64,000 bases of DNA from Bacteroidota bacterium (GCA_026391835.1 JAPLDF010000035.1:1-64000); one strand, 5' to 3'. Shown: positions 51,426 to 59,746, counted from the first letter of the stretch. The notes: generated by a model not told the origin, from the sequence alone. Program-made: numbers and translations.

Positions 51426-53390
51426 TTGCAGCCCTCTTTTAAAAAATTATTGAATCCTTCCGGAAAACTCCACCAGGTTTTACGTTACCTGCTGCTCGGG
51501 ATTGTGATCTTCATCCTGCTCACATTTATCTTCCGGACACCTCTTGCGGCCTGGTACCTCCATCAGCGCATCGACCGTTTCAACAAGGCAAACCAGGCAA
51601 CACTGAAGATATCCGGTGTTAAAATCCAGGGTATGGCATCCATCCTGGTGACCGGCATCTGCCTCAAACCCGATCACGGTGATACGTTGCTGAAGATAGA
51701 CTCCGCTTACGCTTCCATCGGGATCCTGAAACTGCTGGCCGGACGTATCGCACTGCACAACGTGAAAATTGTCAACACCGGGATCCTCCTTGTAAACAAC
51801 GGCGGCAAATCAAACTACAGTTTTTTGCTTCGCCCCGAACAATCATCCGGAGATTCGGCATCCGGCCCGTTGAATTATGCCGCCGCTGTCGACCGGCTGA
51901 TGCGGTTTGTATTTGACAAGATTCCCCTTTCGCTCAATGTGTTGAATTTCAGCCTGGCCGGCATCACCAACGGGCACCGGCTGGGTTTTCATATCGGAAC
52001 ACTTAACCTTGCCGATCATTTTTTCAGATCGGCGATGGATGTTACCGAGGACAGTACAACTGCCTGCTGGATGATGGCGGGAAAAATCGACAACCACAAC
52101 CGGATGGCTGAATTCAGGCTCTACCCGGCCGATTCGGCCAAAGTTTCCATTCCGTATATCAGCTTCAGGTGGAATGCCAGGGTTGACTTCGACACCCTGG
52201 CCTTCAGCATTGCAGAGCAGAAGGGGGGCGACGACCTGGCGCAGATCAATGGATTTGCCTCTGTGACTGGTTTGCGGGTCGACCACCGCAGGATTGCCGC
52301 AGGACCTGTGGAGTTTGCCAGGACAGAGATCAGGTATTTGCTGAACATTGGTGCCGATTATGCCGAACTGGACAGCTCCACACGGGTAACATTCAATAAA
52401 ATTGACTTCCGGCCCTATATCCGTTACCGGCCAAAACCGTCAAAGCAGCTCACCCTTCAGGTCCATAAACCCCAGTTTCCGGCCCAGGACCTGTTTTCTT
52501 CATTTCCGCAGGGTCTCTTTACCAATCTTGACGGTATCCGCGTTAAAGGGAACCTCTCCTGGAATCTCGATTTCTTTGTAGACCTATCCAATCCCGATTC
52601 ACTCAGGTTTGAAACAGCGCTCGACAGGCACCAGTTCAGCGTATTGTCATACGGGAATGCGGACCTTGCAAAAATCAACGGGCCATTTTCATATACCGCC
52701 TATGATCGCGATGTACCGGTCAGGACTTTCATCGTTGGTCCCGAAAACCCTGAATTCCGCACCCTGGACCGGATTTCGCACTACCTCCAGGTGGCTGTCC
52801 TCACCAGCGAGGATGGTAGTTTCTACCAGCACCGGGGCTTTCTGCCCGATGCCTTCCGTGAATCGATCATTACCAACATCAAAGAGCACAGGTTTGCCAG
52901 GGGTGGCAGTACCATCAGCATGCAGCTCGTCAAGAATGTCTTCCTCAGCCGGAACAAAACGGTGGCACGGAAACTGGAAGAGGCCCTGATCGTGTGGCTC
53001 ATTGAAAACCAGGGACTGAGTACCAAGGAGCAGATGTACGAGGTCTACCTCAACCTCATCGAGTGGGGGCCGATGGTCTACGGAGCCAGTGAAGCAGCGC
53101 ACTATTATTTCAACAAGGATGTTTCCAGGCTCACCCTCGCCGAAGCGATATTCATGGCTTCCATCATCCCCCGCCCGAAATGGTTCAAATATTCCTTTGA
53201 TGAAAGCGGCCACCTCCGCGAATCTAATGCAGGCTTCTATCGCCTGGTGTCGGAAAAGATGCTGAACAAGGGCTGGATCACCCCGCAGGATGCCGAAAAA
53301 CTGGTCCCCGACATTGAATTGAAAGGCCCGGCAAAGCTCCTGCTGAAACAGGTTGATGTCACTCCCGCCGATACCTTGCAGGAATTATAA
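51426..53390 (+). CDS. AsmA-like plus GT51 transglycosylase protein
   Basis: A 654-residue protein read from TTG 51426. One N-terminal membrane helix (about 18-38) is followed by a beta-rich region (about 40-440) similar to AsmA-like repeats. A glycosyltransferase family 51 domain follows (about 450-640): catalytic Glu near residue 462 in LTSEDGSFYQHRGF, then RGGSTISMQLVKNVFLS and the RKLEEAL motif. GT51 enzymes polymerise lipid II into glycan. There is no transpeptidase domain, so it is monofunctional, and the large N-terminal region is unusual for monofunctional enzymes. The short leader to the -7 box supports the start. Confidence 0.85.
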   Translation: MQPSFKKLLNPSGKLHQVLRYLLLGIVIFILLTFIFRTPLAAWYLHQRIDRFNKANQATLKISGVKIQGMASILVTGICLKPDHGDTLLKIDSAYASIGILKLLAGRIALHNVKIVNTGILLVNNGGKSNYSFLLRPEQSSGDSASGPLNYAAAVDRLMRFVFDKIPLSLNVLNFSLAGITNGHRLGFHIGTLNLADHFFRSAMDVTEDSTTACWMMAGKIDNHNRMAEFRLYPADSAKVSIPYISFRWNARVDFDTLAFSIAEQKGGDDLAQINGFASVTGLRVDHRRIAAGPVEFARTEIRYLLNIGADYAELDSSTRVTFNKIDFRPYIRYRPKPSKQLTLQVHKPQFPAQDLFSSFPQGLFTNLDGIRVKGNLSWNLDFFVDLSNPDSLRFETALDRHQFSVLSYGNADLAKINGPFSYTAYDRDVPVRTFIVGPENPEFRTLDRISHYLQVAVLTSEDGSFYQHRGFLPDAFRESIITNIKEHRFARGGSTISMQLVKNVFLSRNKTVARKLEEALIVWLIENQGLSTKEQMYEVYLNLIEWGPMVYGASEAAHYYFNKDVSRLTLAEAIFMASIIPRPKWFKYSFDESGHLRESNAGFYRLVSEKMLNKGWITPQDAEKLVPDIELKGPAKLLLKQVDVTPADTLQEL

Positions 53391-53428
53391 TCGTAAGAAA
53401 TAAGTTGTTCCTGACTGGATTTAAAAAT

Positions 53429-53553
53429 GTTACACGAAGGTCCACGAAGGTTGCGCGAAGTAACACGAAGCAAATTGATGACTTTCAAAGGTATGATGTT
53501 TATAAATAAATCTTCGTATCTCTTCGTGTCTCCTTCGTGGCTCTACGTGTAAC
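53429..53553. repeat. Inverted cacgaagg-type repeat
   Basis: Bases about 53429-53469 (ttacacgaaggtccacgaag ... cgaag) pair with 53507-53553 (ctcttcgtg...cgtgtaac), a large imperfect hairpin of the cttcgtg repeat type common in Bacteroidota. No gene lies in it. Confidence 0.65.
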
Positions 53554-53570
53554 CTTCTTGAAATATTTCC

Positions 53571-53578
53571 TATTTTTG
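53571..53578 (+). promoter_or_regulatory. -7 box of the beta-barrel gene
   Basis: TATTTTTG (TAnnTTTG), 35 bp before the TTG start at 53614. Confidence 0.5.
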
Positions 53579-53613
53579 CAAATGTCATTTTTTATCAACA
53601 TAACCCCATCTCC

Positions 53614-54570
53614 TTGCGTACCATACTGATCATATTGACCGCACTCTTTATCTCATCGCTCCCGCTGTCGGCCCAGGAGAACATGTCGAATTCCGGAAAA
53701 AAGAACCAGAAGAAGACCCAGAAACACGGGCAGAAGGATGAGGAGGAGGACGAGAACCCGTTCCCGCTGCGCAAGGTTGAGTTTGGCCTCAATTTTGGCG
53801 CCTATTTCGCCAGCAAGTATTCCGCCAATTTCTACAACGGGACCCCTGGCAATGTCAACAGCATAAATGATCTGTGGTACAATGCGGCCTATAAGCGCGA
53901 CATCAGGCAGGCACTGGGAGTGGATGAAACCGACACAATCACGCAGGTTACCGTTGATGAGGGCAATGGTTATCCAACGAACATGCACTACAATGTTTCG
54001 TTCATGGGCGGGTTGTTCCTGCGTTACAACATAAACCGTAAAAACAGCATATTCCTCGAAGCAAACTACGCCATGCTTCGGGCGGCTGATGCAGTGAAAA
54101 TTAAGATATATAATCCACTGGCCCCCGTCACTTTTTATGATTACAAGATGGAACAGGTAATCGGGAAAGAGGGGCGGGTATTGATCGACCTGGGATACCA
54201 GCGGTCATTCCCCCTCAAATCGAGGATAAACCTGTTTGTCCAGGGTGGTGTTACCATGTGTTATACCCAGGTGCAAAAATCGATTTTTGTTGTCGAAGGA
54301 AGGGAGTTCAACCTGGTCAATATTTACGGCAGCCAGGGATATCAGCCCGGTTACAACCAGCAAACGATGACAGTCAACCAGAACGCCTTTGGCTTTGGTG
54401 GTTACCTGGGCGTGGGCGCGGGTATTCCGCTCACCGACATGTTCGGCCTTGAACCGGGATTTTTTGCACACTATTATCCCACAAACCTGGAGGGTTATCC
54501 CGACTTCAAACCCTCATTTGGCCTCTATCTCCGCATCCTGATGTTCTTTGGGACCACTGACGATCAGTAA
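53614..54570 (+). CDS. Outer-membrane beta-barrel protein
   Basis: A 318-residue exported barrel, read from TTG 53614 so that the signal peptide (MRTILIILTALFISSLPLSAQ) is complete. A strongly charged linker (residues about 25-48, many Lys, Asp and Glu) precedes the barrel. The rest alternates strands (VEFGLNFGAYF, GGLFLRYNI, FALGYQRSF-like) and ends in a membrane strand (FGLYLRILMFF). It resembles the PorT/OmpA-like barrels of Bacteroidota; no ligand is known. Confidence 0.7.
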   Translation: MRTILIILTALFISSLPLSAQENMSNSGKKNQKKTQKHGQKDEEEDENPFPLRKVEFGLNFGAYFASKYSANFYNGTPGNVNSINDLWYNAAYKRDIRQALGVDETDTITQVTVDEGNGYPTNMHYNVSFMGGLFLRYNINRKNSIFLEANYAMLRAADAVKIKIYNPLAPVTFYDYKMEQVIGKEGRVLIDLGYQRSFPLKSRINLFVQGGVTMCYTQVQKSIFVVEGREFNLVNIYGSQGYQPGYNQQTMTVNQNAFGFGGYLGVGAGIPLTDMFGLEPGFFAHYYPTNLEGYPDFKPSFGLYLRILMFFGTTDDQ

Positions 54571-54581
54571 AACCGTTGTAT

Positions 54582-55646
54582 CTATAAACGACTGCCGGGG
54601 ACAGTCCCGGCTTTCCACCACCTGTTCTTAAGCCACAGCGCAACGTTGACGAGTCCTATCAGCACGGGAACCTCGACCAGCGGCCCGATCACAGCAGCAA
54701 ACGCTTCGCCCGAATTGATTCCGAACACGGCAATTGCAACGGCAATCGCCAGTTCAAAGTTGTTGCTGGCGGCCGTAAACGACAGGGTGGCCGATTGCTC
54801 ATAGGTAGCGCCTGCCCGTTTGCTCATGTAAAATGAGAGCATGAACATCACCAGGAAATAGATCGTAAGCGGGATGGCGATCCTCACCACATCCAGCGGG
54901 ATCCTCACGATATATTCACCCTTAAGCGAAAACATCACCAGGATGGTAAAGAGCAGGGCAACCAGTGTCAGCGGGCTGATTTTCGGTACGAACTTCGTGT
55001 GATACCACACCTTGTTTTTCACCCGGATCAGGATAAACCGGGTGAGAAAGCCTGCAAGGAAAGGGATCCCAAGGTAAATAAAGACACTTTCGGCAATCTG
55101 CCTGATGGTGATGGCTTCAACGGCGCTGTTTGTCGGGAGCCCAAACCAGGCAGGGAATACCGCGATAAACAGGTAGGCGTAAACAGAGAAGAGCAACACC
55201 TGGAAGATGGAGTTGAAGGCTACCAGCCCGGCACAATATTCGGTATCACCTTTTGCCAGTTCGTTCCACACGATCACCATGGCAATGCATCGTGCCAGGC
55301 CGATGAGGATCAGCCCGTACATATAGTCGATGTTGAATTGCAGAAAAACGATGGCCAGCAGGAACATCAGCACCGGGCCGATGAGCCAGTTCTGCACAAG
55401 CGATAAGCCAAGGATCTTTGTGTTTTTAAATACATCGCCCAGCTCTTCGTATTTCACCTTGGCCAGGGGAGGGTACATCATCACAATGAGCCCGATGGCG
55501 ATGGGAATGTTGGTGGTTCCCGACGACATTGCATTCCAGAACCCGGCGATGCCGGGAAAAAGCCAGCCCCAGAAAACGCCGGTGGCCATGGCAAGAAATA
55601 TCCAAAGGGTAAGATAGCGGTCAAGAAACTTAAGTCGTGTTTTCAT
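54582..55646 (-). CDS. acr3: Arsenite efflux permease ACR3
   Basis: Start chosen at [11 protein letters not shown] (55646); upstream Met codons lie in the tandem repeat. The 354-residue protein has ten predicted helices and ACR3 signatures: [38 protein letters not shown] (Cys for As(III)) and [17 protein letters not shown]. It exports arsenite. It is the last gene of the island, after the broken four-helix-bundle gene. Confidence 0.93.
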   Translation of the reverse strand: MKTRLKFLDRYLTLWIFLAMATGVFWGWLFPGIAGFWNAMSSGTTNIPIAIGLIVMMYPPLAKVKYEELGDVFKNTKILGLSLVQNWLIGPVLMFLLAIVFLQFNIDYMYGLILIGLARCIAMVIVWNELAKGDTEYCAGLVAFNSIFQVLLFSVYAYLFIAVFPAWFGLPTNSAVEAITIRQIAESVFIYLGIPFLAGFLTRFILIRVKNKVWYHTKFVPKISPLTLVALLFTILVMFSLKGEYIVRIPLDVVRIAIPLTIYFLVMFMLSFYMSKRAGATYEQSATLSFTAASNNFELAIAVAIAVFGINSGEAFAAVIGPLVEVPVLIGLVNVALWLKNRWWKAGTVPGSRL

Positions 55647-55653
55647 AAATTTA

Positions 55654-55687
55654 ATTTGAAAATTTGAAAATTTGATGATTTGAAAAT
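55654..55687. repeat. 8-bp tandem repeat (tttgaaaa)
   Basis: About four copies of tttgaaaa/tttgatga lie between acr3 and the broken gene. The same unit occurs at 56047-56123 and 59142-59180. Confidence 0.8.
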
Positions 55688-55696
55688 GATGGAAGA

Positions 55697-56047
55697 TCAA
55701 TGAGATTTGGAGGAGCTGATTATTTTTGAGATAATGTTTATGATTGATTGAAGTTTTTCCTTCAGGTTTTTATCAAAGGGGTAATTTTCAGACATTTCGC
55801 AGAGGATCAACCAGTATTCTGTTTCGTCGGCTTCTTTGGCAGCGATTTTCATCTTGTGGATAAAATCAACTTTGCTTTATGCATTTTGTGCTTCCCTTAC
55901 GTTTGCACCAATGGAAGTGCCAGCTTTCAGCAATTGGCGGGCAATAACAAATTTCTTATGCTCCTCAAGCACTTCAGAAAACCCAATGATCTCCAACGCA
56001 AACTCAAGCGTTAATTTTACAATAAGATTCTCCCTGTCATTCCTCAT
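55697..56047 (-). pseudogene. Broken four-helix bundle (S23/IVP-type) gene
   Basis: The minus strand reads 116 sense-length codons of the four-helix bundle family: ATG 56047, MRNDRENLIVKLTLEFALEI, then ARQLLKAGTSIGANVREAQNA, and later KVDFIHKMKIAAKEADETEYW to a TGA at 55697-55699. The 57th codon is TAA (55877-55879), where relatives have a charged or polar residue (typically Gln or Glu). Only this one stop interrupts an otherwise intact frame. Both ends lie in tttgaaaa repeats. It may be recently inactivated. Confidence 0.75.
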
Positions 56048-56123
56048 AATCTTCAAATCTTCAAATTTTCAAATTATCAATTCACCAAATTATCAAATTT
56101 TCAAATCTTCAAATCTTCAAATT
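56047..56123. repeat. 8-bp tandem repeat (tcaaattt) at the hgcB end
   Basis: About nine copies of tcaaat(c/t)t fill the space between the broken four-helix gene and hgcB. Confidence 0.85.
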
Positions 56124-56125
56124 GC

Positions 56126-56422
56126 TTAGCAGCAAGTTCCCCCCGAATCACAGTCGCACGTTGGTTCCGTACCGCGAAGAATCCCGTTGATGATCCCTGC
56201 AGCACAGCCCACGCCCGATTTTACCGCGATGGCTCCTTCGGGACAATTCTTCGCACAGGCACCGCACTCCATGCAAAAATCCTTGCGCCGGATAACCGCC
56301 CGCTTGTTTTCCATCTCAAAAACGGCATGCGGGCATACAATCATGCACATGCGGCAGCCGTTGCATTTTTCAACGTCCAGCGCCAGGGTGACAACGCCGG
56401 GAAGATAGATGAGGTTGTTCAT
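56126..56422 (-). CDS. hgcB: HgcB, ferredoxin-like partner for mercury methylation
   Basis: From the ATG at 56422 the protein has 98 residues. Two [4Fe-4S] motifs are complete: C20xxC23xxC26xxxC30P and C50xxC53xxC56xxxC60P. Cys73 follows in GVGCAAG, and the end is TC89DC91 ... C97C98, a vicinal C-terminal pair as in HgcB of methylating bacteria. HgcB is proposed to reduce the HgcA corrinoid and to handle Hg(II) through these thiols. The start overlaps the hgcA stop by 4 bp. Confidence 0.93.
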   Translation of the reverse strand: MNNLIYLPGVVTLALDVEKCNGCRMCMIVCPHAVFEMENKRAVIRRKDFCMECGACAKNCPEGAIAVKSGVGCAAGIINGILRGTEPTCDCDSGGTCC

Positions 56423-57456
56423 AGGGCAAAAAATCTGGTAAATATCCATCCCGCCAGCCCCACGGAAACCATGGCAATCTGGACAGGCAAAGCTGTTTTC
56501 ATCTCTTTCTGCACCCCCGAAAGCGAGGTAAAAGTGGAAGATCCTGTAAAATTCATGGCCATAAACGAAGATAATCCCCCGATCATCAAAAACCATGCGA
56601 TAATTTCTGTTGCACCTGCCCCCAGGAAATGCAAAGTGGCAAGCACCAGGGCAACCAGCCAGCCGGTGGCAAGCCCTTTCAGCGCAAACCGCCGGAACGG
56701 GATCCAGGGCAACAGGGCAGGGGCAAGGACACAACCCGCCAAATATCCGGCAAACAGGTTGACCGTTGTCTTCCATCCCGAAGAAAAAACCAGGTCGACC
56801 GAATATCCGCCGGGCGTGAAACCTGATAGCATCAGGAAAATGGCAGGTACGATCAGCAAATAATATTTTCCGTAAAAAATGTCGACAGGGATCAGTTTTA
56901 GCCGATCGGCCGTTGGGAATGTAACCCGTCGCATGGCGTCGCTTGCTTTAAGCCCGTCGTCGAGAAAGGCCTTGATGTGAGCAGCCTTCACCGGCCCGTA
57001 GATGACGGAGAAACCGGTCATTTTTTTCACCTCGTGGGCGGCCACCCCTGTTGCGCCGAGCTGTGGCAGGATGATTTTGCGGTGGTCAACCAGCTCACCG
57101 AGGTGATGAATCCGGATGCGGCGCACCACCTCCTTTGTGCTGAAGGTGCCTTTCCCGGCCGCGCACCAAACATTGATCCCTTTCGTGTCGATCACAAGTA
57201 TCCAGGCATCAATCCCTGACAAGGCCCGACGGAGATGGTCAAAGCTGAGTTTGTAGTTCCCCGTGACAAATACCCGTGATGCATGGTCCGGGGCGCCAAC
57301 GGCGTACGGCCCGGGTAAAACCCGGTAGCTCATCCGCCCGACCGACCAGCGCGTTTTTACAGTATTCCAGCGATCCCTCCTGCTCCAGGTGGTGGAGATT
57401 TGAGGAACCGGTCCTGCTGAGGTCTGGAGATGGCCGGTGATAAAACTTGCATCCAT
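56419..57456 (-). CDS. hgcA: HgcA, corrinoid mercury methyltransferase
   Basis: A 345-residue protein. The N-terminal part (about 55-185) is the cobalamin-binding domain with the diagnostic motif N95-V-W-C98-A-A-G-K102; Cys98 is the lower-axial cobalt ligand. Five predicted membrane helices follow (about 198-212, 233-250, 262-280, 284-301, 325-343). The corrinoid domain is related to the CFeSP/CdhD subunit, but the membrane part is unique to HgcA. Such proteins transfer a methyl carbanion to Hg(II), giving methylmercury. It is followed directly by hgcB and preceded 6 bp by ccdA, in one arsenic-flanked operon. Confidence 0.95.
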   Translation of the reverse strand: MDASFITGHLQTSAGPVPQISTTWSRRDRWNTVKTRWSVGRMSYRVLPGPYAVGAPDHASRVFVTGNYKLSFDHLRRALSGIDAWILVIDTKGINVWCAAGKGTFSTKEVVRRIRIHHLGELVDHRKIILPQLGATGVAAHEVKKMTGFSVIYGPVKAAHIKAFLDDGLKASDAMRRVTFPTADRLKLIPVDIFYGKYYLLIVPAIFLMLSGFTPGGYSVDLVFSSGWKTTVNLFAGYLAGCVLAPALLPWIPFRRFALKGLATGWLVALVLATLHFLGAGATEIIAWFLMIGGLSSFMAMNFTGSSTFTSLSGVQKEMKTALPVQIAMVSVGLAGWIFTRFFAL

Positions 57457-57462
57457 AAAACG

Positions 57463-58164
57463 CTAAATCGTTAACAGGAAGTAAAATCCAAGGACCACCA
57501 GGGCAATTCCCCCGCCATATTTTGCAATGGTGCCGATAACGGTCATGGTCCTGGAAATCTTTCCAACGCCCAGGCTGAGCCCGACCATCATGCCGGCCAG
57601 CGGCATCCCGTATCCCAGCCCGAATGCCGACAGCATCATCAACCCCCACACGGCACTCCCTTTTACGAAAGATGCGGCAAGGATGACCGGGAAAATCGGG
57701 TTGCAGCATGAATTCAAAGCGGTGGACAAGCCTCCGACTGCCAGTCCAAAGATGATGGCAGAGAAAATATTCTGCTGCGACCGGCCTGGTTTTATCGACA
57801 GGGCGGGCAGTTTAAAAGGGACCAGGTCCATGGAATACAACCCGAAGAAAATGGCAATCAATCCTGCCGCGATTTTCCAGTAGTTTCCCAGGGAATCACT
57901 GACAAACTTGCCGGCGTACCCGAACAATGAGCCAATAACAGCCATTGAAATCACCGCGCCGACCAGGAATGAAAATCCCCTCAGGAATACGGTCCCCGTC
58001 TTCCTGGAGGAAGAACTTGCCCCGGAGTATCCCGCAACAACCCCGATCACCGCGAAATTGCATCCGCACGTCACCACGCTGACCATGCCCATCAGGAACA
58101 CGGCGATCAAGACCGTGATGTTCGCGTGGTCACTGCTTAAAACCTGGTTTATCCATGTATTCAT
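57463..58164 (-). CDS. CcdA/DsbD-like thiol-electron transporter
   Basis: From the ATG at 58164 the protein has 233 residues and six predicted membrane helices. Cys pairs lie in VVTCGCNFAV (C33, C35) and NSCCNP, the positions of the redox Cys in CcdA/DsbD-type proteins, though the spacing is unusual (CGC and CC rather than the typical single Cys in each). Such proteins carry electrons from cytosolic thioredoxin to periplasmic targets. It lies 6 bp upstream of hgcA and 4 bp after the Cys-rich protein. Confidence 0.82.
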   Translation of the reverse strand: MNTWINQVLSSDHANITVLIAVFLMGMVSVVTCGCNFAVIGVVAGYSGASSSSRKTGTVFLRGFSFLVGAVISMAVIGSLFGYAGKFVSDSLGNYWKIAAGLIAIFFGLYSMDLVPFKLPALSIKPGRSQQNIFSAIIFGLAVGGLSTALNSCCNPIFPVILAASFVKGSAVWGLMMLSAFGLGYGMPLAGMMVGLSLGVGKISRTMTVIGTIAKYGGGIALVVLGFYFLLTI

Positions 58165-58168
58165 AAGA

Positions 58169-58462
58169 CTATTTTTTAGGGCAGCAGGATGAACCTTTCG
58201 TGGTATCGCAGCCGGTGGTTTTTGTGGTATCACAACCTGTGGAAGATCCCTGCGGGCAGCATGCCTCTTTTGCTGCAGCAGGGGCCGGGTGATGCAGCAG
58301 CTTCACCGAAATAATCCCGATGGCCGCGAGCAGGACAAGGACGAAAATAATTTTTGTAATGTTGTTGCTCTTTTTCGGCGGGCAACAGTTGCCCTCGCAG
58401 CCGCAATTATCCTGGTTTTCCCGGTTTTCGGGCTGGGTTTGCCCTGTATGTTTTACTTCCAT
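58169..58462 (-). CDS. Small Cys-rich single-helix membrane protein
   Basis: A 97-residue protein with ten cysteines and one membrane helix (about 37-54). Cys clusters precede the helix (C20xC22, C26C27) and follow it (C68C69, C77, C85, C93C94), with a short repeat GCDTTK (76-81, 84-89). It fits no family I know. Pairs and CxC motifs on both sides suggest soft-metal binding, for Hg(II), Cu(I) or As(III), feeding or protecting the HgcAB/CcdA machinery downstream. This is inference from composition and position. Confidence 0.7.
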   Translation of the reverse strand: MEVKHTGQTQPENRENQDNCGCEGNCCPPKKSNNITKIIFVLVLLAAIGIISVKLLHHPAPAAAKEACCPQGSSTGCDTTKTTGCDTTKGSSCCPKK

Positions 58463-58531
58463 GATGTGTTGGTTTAATCTGTTTATATCCTGGTGTTGAG
58501 TTCGCTCTGAATTTTATTTTTACGATATAGA

Positions 58532-58623
58532 AGTCACAAGGTCACAAGGTCACAAGGTCACAAAGTTACAAGGTCACAAGGTCACAAGGTCACAAAGTTA
58601 CAAGGTCACAAAGTCACAAAGTT
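58532..58623. repeat. 8-bp tandem repeat (gtcacaag) between arsC and the Cys-rich gene
   Basis: Eleven copies of gtcacaag/gtcacaaa/gttacaag, the reverse complement of the unit at 11357-11438. The flanking bases 58463-58531 and 58624-58693 show no gene. Confidence 0.9.
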
Positions 58624-58693
58624 TCAGTAAGCATATAATGCAGAAAAACAACACTTTGTGTAATTTAGTGTCCTGGTGTCTTGGTAGCATTCT

Positions 58694-59137
58694 CTAAATC
58701 TGACCTTCTCCTACCAGTTCAGGCCTGATCTGTTCGAGGTAAAACGTATGGAAGCCGTTCCTGATCTCATTGCGGACACGCCGGTAAACAGCCATTACCT
58801 CATCAGCCGGACCAACCGCATCAGCCGGATCGTCAAACCCGATGTGCAGCCGGTGTTTAACTATACCGGTAAATGCAGGGCAAACCTCCTTCGCGCCGCC
58901 GCACACCGTGATCACATAATCAAACGGTTCCGTCACAAAAATATCGACATTTTTTGGTGTGTTCGCGGAGATGTCGATACCCGCTTCCTTCATCACGGCA
59001 ACCGCGTTGGGATTGGCCCGGGGTGCCGGGTGCGTTCCTGCCGAAAAAACCCCGAGACGAGAATCAAATGATCTTAAAAAGCCTTCTGCCATCTGGCTGC
59101 GGCACGAATTACCCGTACAAAGTATTAAAATCCGCAT
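58694..59137 (-). CDS. arsC: Thioredoxin-coupled arsenate reductase
   Basis: A 147-residue LMW-phosphatase-fold protein. The nucleophile loop is C7-T-G-N-S-C12-R-S (CX5R) and the second pair is C79...C86 (VITVCGGAKEVCPAF). These are the residues of thioredoxin-dependent ArsC. It reduces arsenate to arsenite for ACR3. It follows arsR by 112 bp, separated by two tandem repeats. Confidence 0.92.
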   Translation of the reverse strand: MRILILCTGNSCRSQMAEGFLRSFDSRLGVFSAGTHPAPRANPNAVAVMKEAGIDISANTPKNVDIFVTEPFDYVITVCGGAKEVCPAFTGIVKHRLHIGFDDPADAVGPADEVMAVYRRVRNEIRNGFHTFYLEQIRPELVGEGQI

Positions 59138-59141
59138 TTAA

Positions 59142-59250
59142 TTTAATTTGAAGATTAGAAAATTTGAAGATTTGAAAATATCCCGTCCGCCCGTCCGCTT
59201 GTCCGCCCGTCCGCCTGTCCGCGTGTCCGCTTGTCCGCTTGTCCGCCTGT
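59142..59250. repeat. Two adjacent 8-bp repeats between arsC and arsR
   Basis: Bases 59142-59180 are tttgaaga/tttgaaaa copies; bases 59182-59250 are about eight gtccgcct/gtccgctt copies (copy B of the 41381 family). The arsR stop codon lies at the repeat edge. Confidence 0.88.
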
Positions 59251-59597
59251 TAACCGCACTTGTACTCCCCCTCAATATCAATCTCCCTGAAAAAGCCATT
59301 TGCGGTCAACCCAAGCTCCCTGATTTTCCCGGGATTCAAGCAGTAATTCACCTTGACACCATCAACCGTCCCCTGTATCAACCCCGCATTTTTAAGCTCT
59401 TTCAGATGCTGGTTGACGGTGGTCCTGCTCAGCGGCAACTCATCGGAGATGTCGCCGGTGATGCATACCCTTGTCCCGGCAAGGTACTTCAGAATTGCCA
59501 GCCTTGCCGGGTGTGCCAGGGCCTTGAACAGGACTGCTGTGGTGTTCAGTTTGGGATCGAACAGATTGGTTTTTGCGTAAGCCATATTTATGCGCAT
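59250..59597 (-). CDS. arsR: ArsR/SmtB-family repressor
   Basis: A 115-residue winged-helix protein: [16 protein letters not shown], the recognition helix [20 protein letters not shown] and the wing. A Cys lies in RVCITGD, and the end (YKCG) adds another. Start may be Met1 or Met5 (59585). It probably represses the arsenic and hgcAB genes downstream and is released by As(III) or another metal thiolate. Inverted repeats in its promoter at 59604-59647 fit autoregulation. Confidence 0.9.
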   Translation of the reverse strand: MRINMAYAKTNLFDPKLNTTAVLFKALAHPARLAILKYLAGTRVCITGDISDELPLSRTTVNQHLKELKNAGLIQGTVDGVKVNYCLNPGKIRELGLTANGFFREIDIEGEYKCG

Positions 59598-59603
59598 TTT
59601 TTG

Positions 59604-59647
59604 TGCCGCAAATATACGGCATAATTTATACTAACGTAATAATACGT
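59604..59647 (-). promoter_or_regulatory. arsR promoter with two candidate operators
   Basis: tgccg...cggca (59604-59621) encloses caaatata, which reads TATATTTG on the minus strand, a -7 box. acgta-ataa-tacgt (59634-59647) is a second perfect inverted repeat upstream. Both are plausible ArsR operators. Confidence 0.6.
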
Positions 59648-59746
59648 CAAATAATTATTTCATTGATACCCGGAACTTCAATATGAAATTAACATCCGGA
59701 TAAAGAAATTACTATTTTTGTCGGGAATGATAGATAATCTTAAACG

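Noticed and set aside
55748-56014. Plus-strand frame of 88 codons
   Set aside because: It lies antisense to the broken four-helix bundle gene, whose family signature is clear on the minus strand.
56419-57456. CFeSP/CdhD subunit of the acetyl-CoA pathway instead of HgcA
   Set aside because: The motif NVWCAAGK, the five C-terminal membrane helices and the adjacent two-cluster ferredoxin with a terminal Cys pair fit HgcA; no other acetyl-CoA pathway gene is present.
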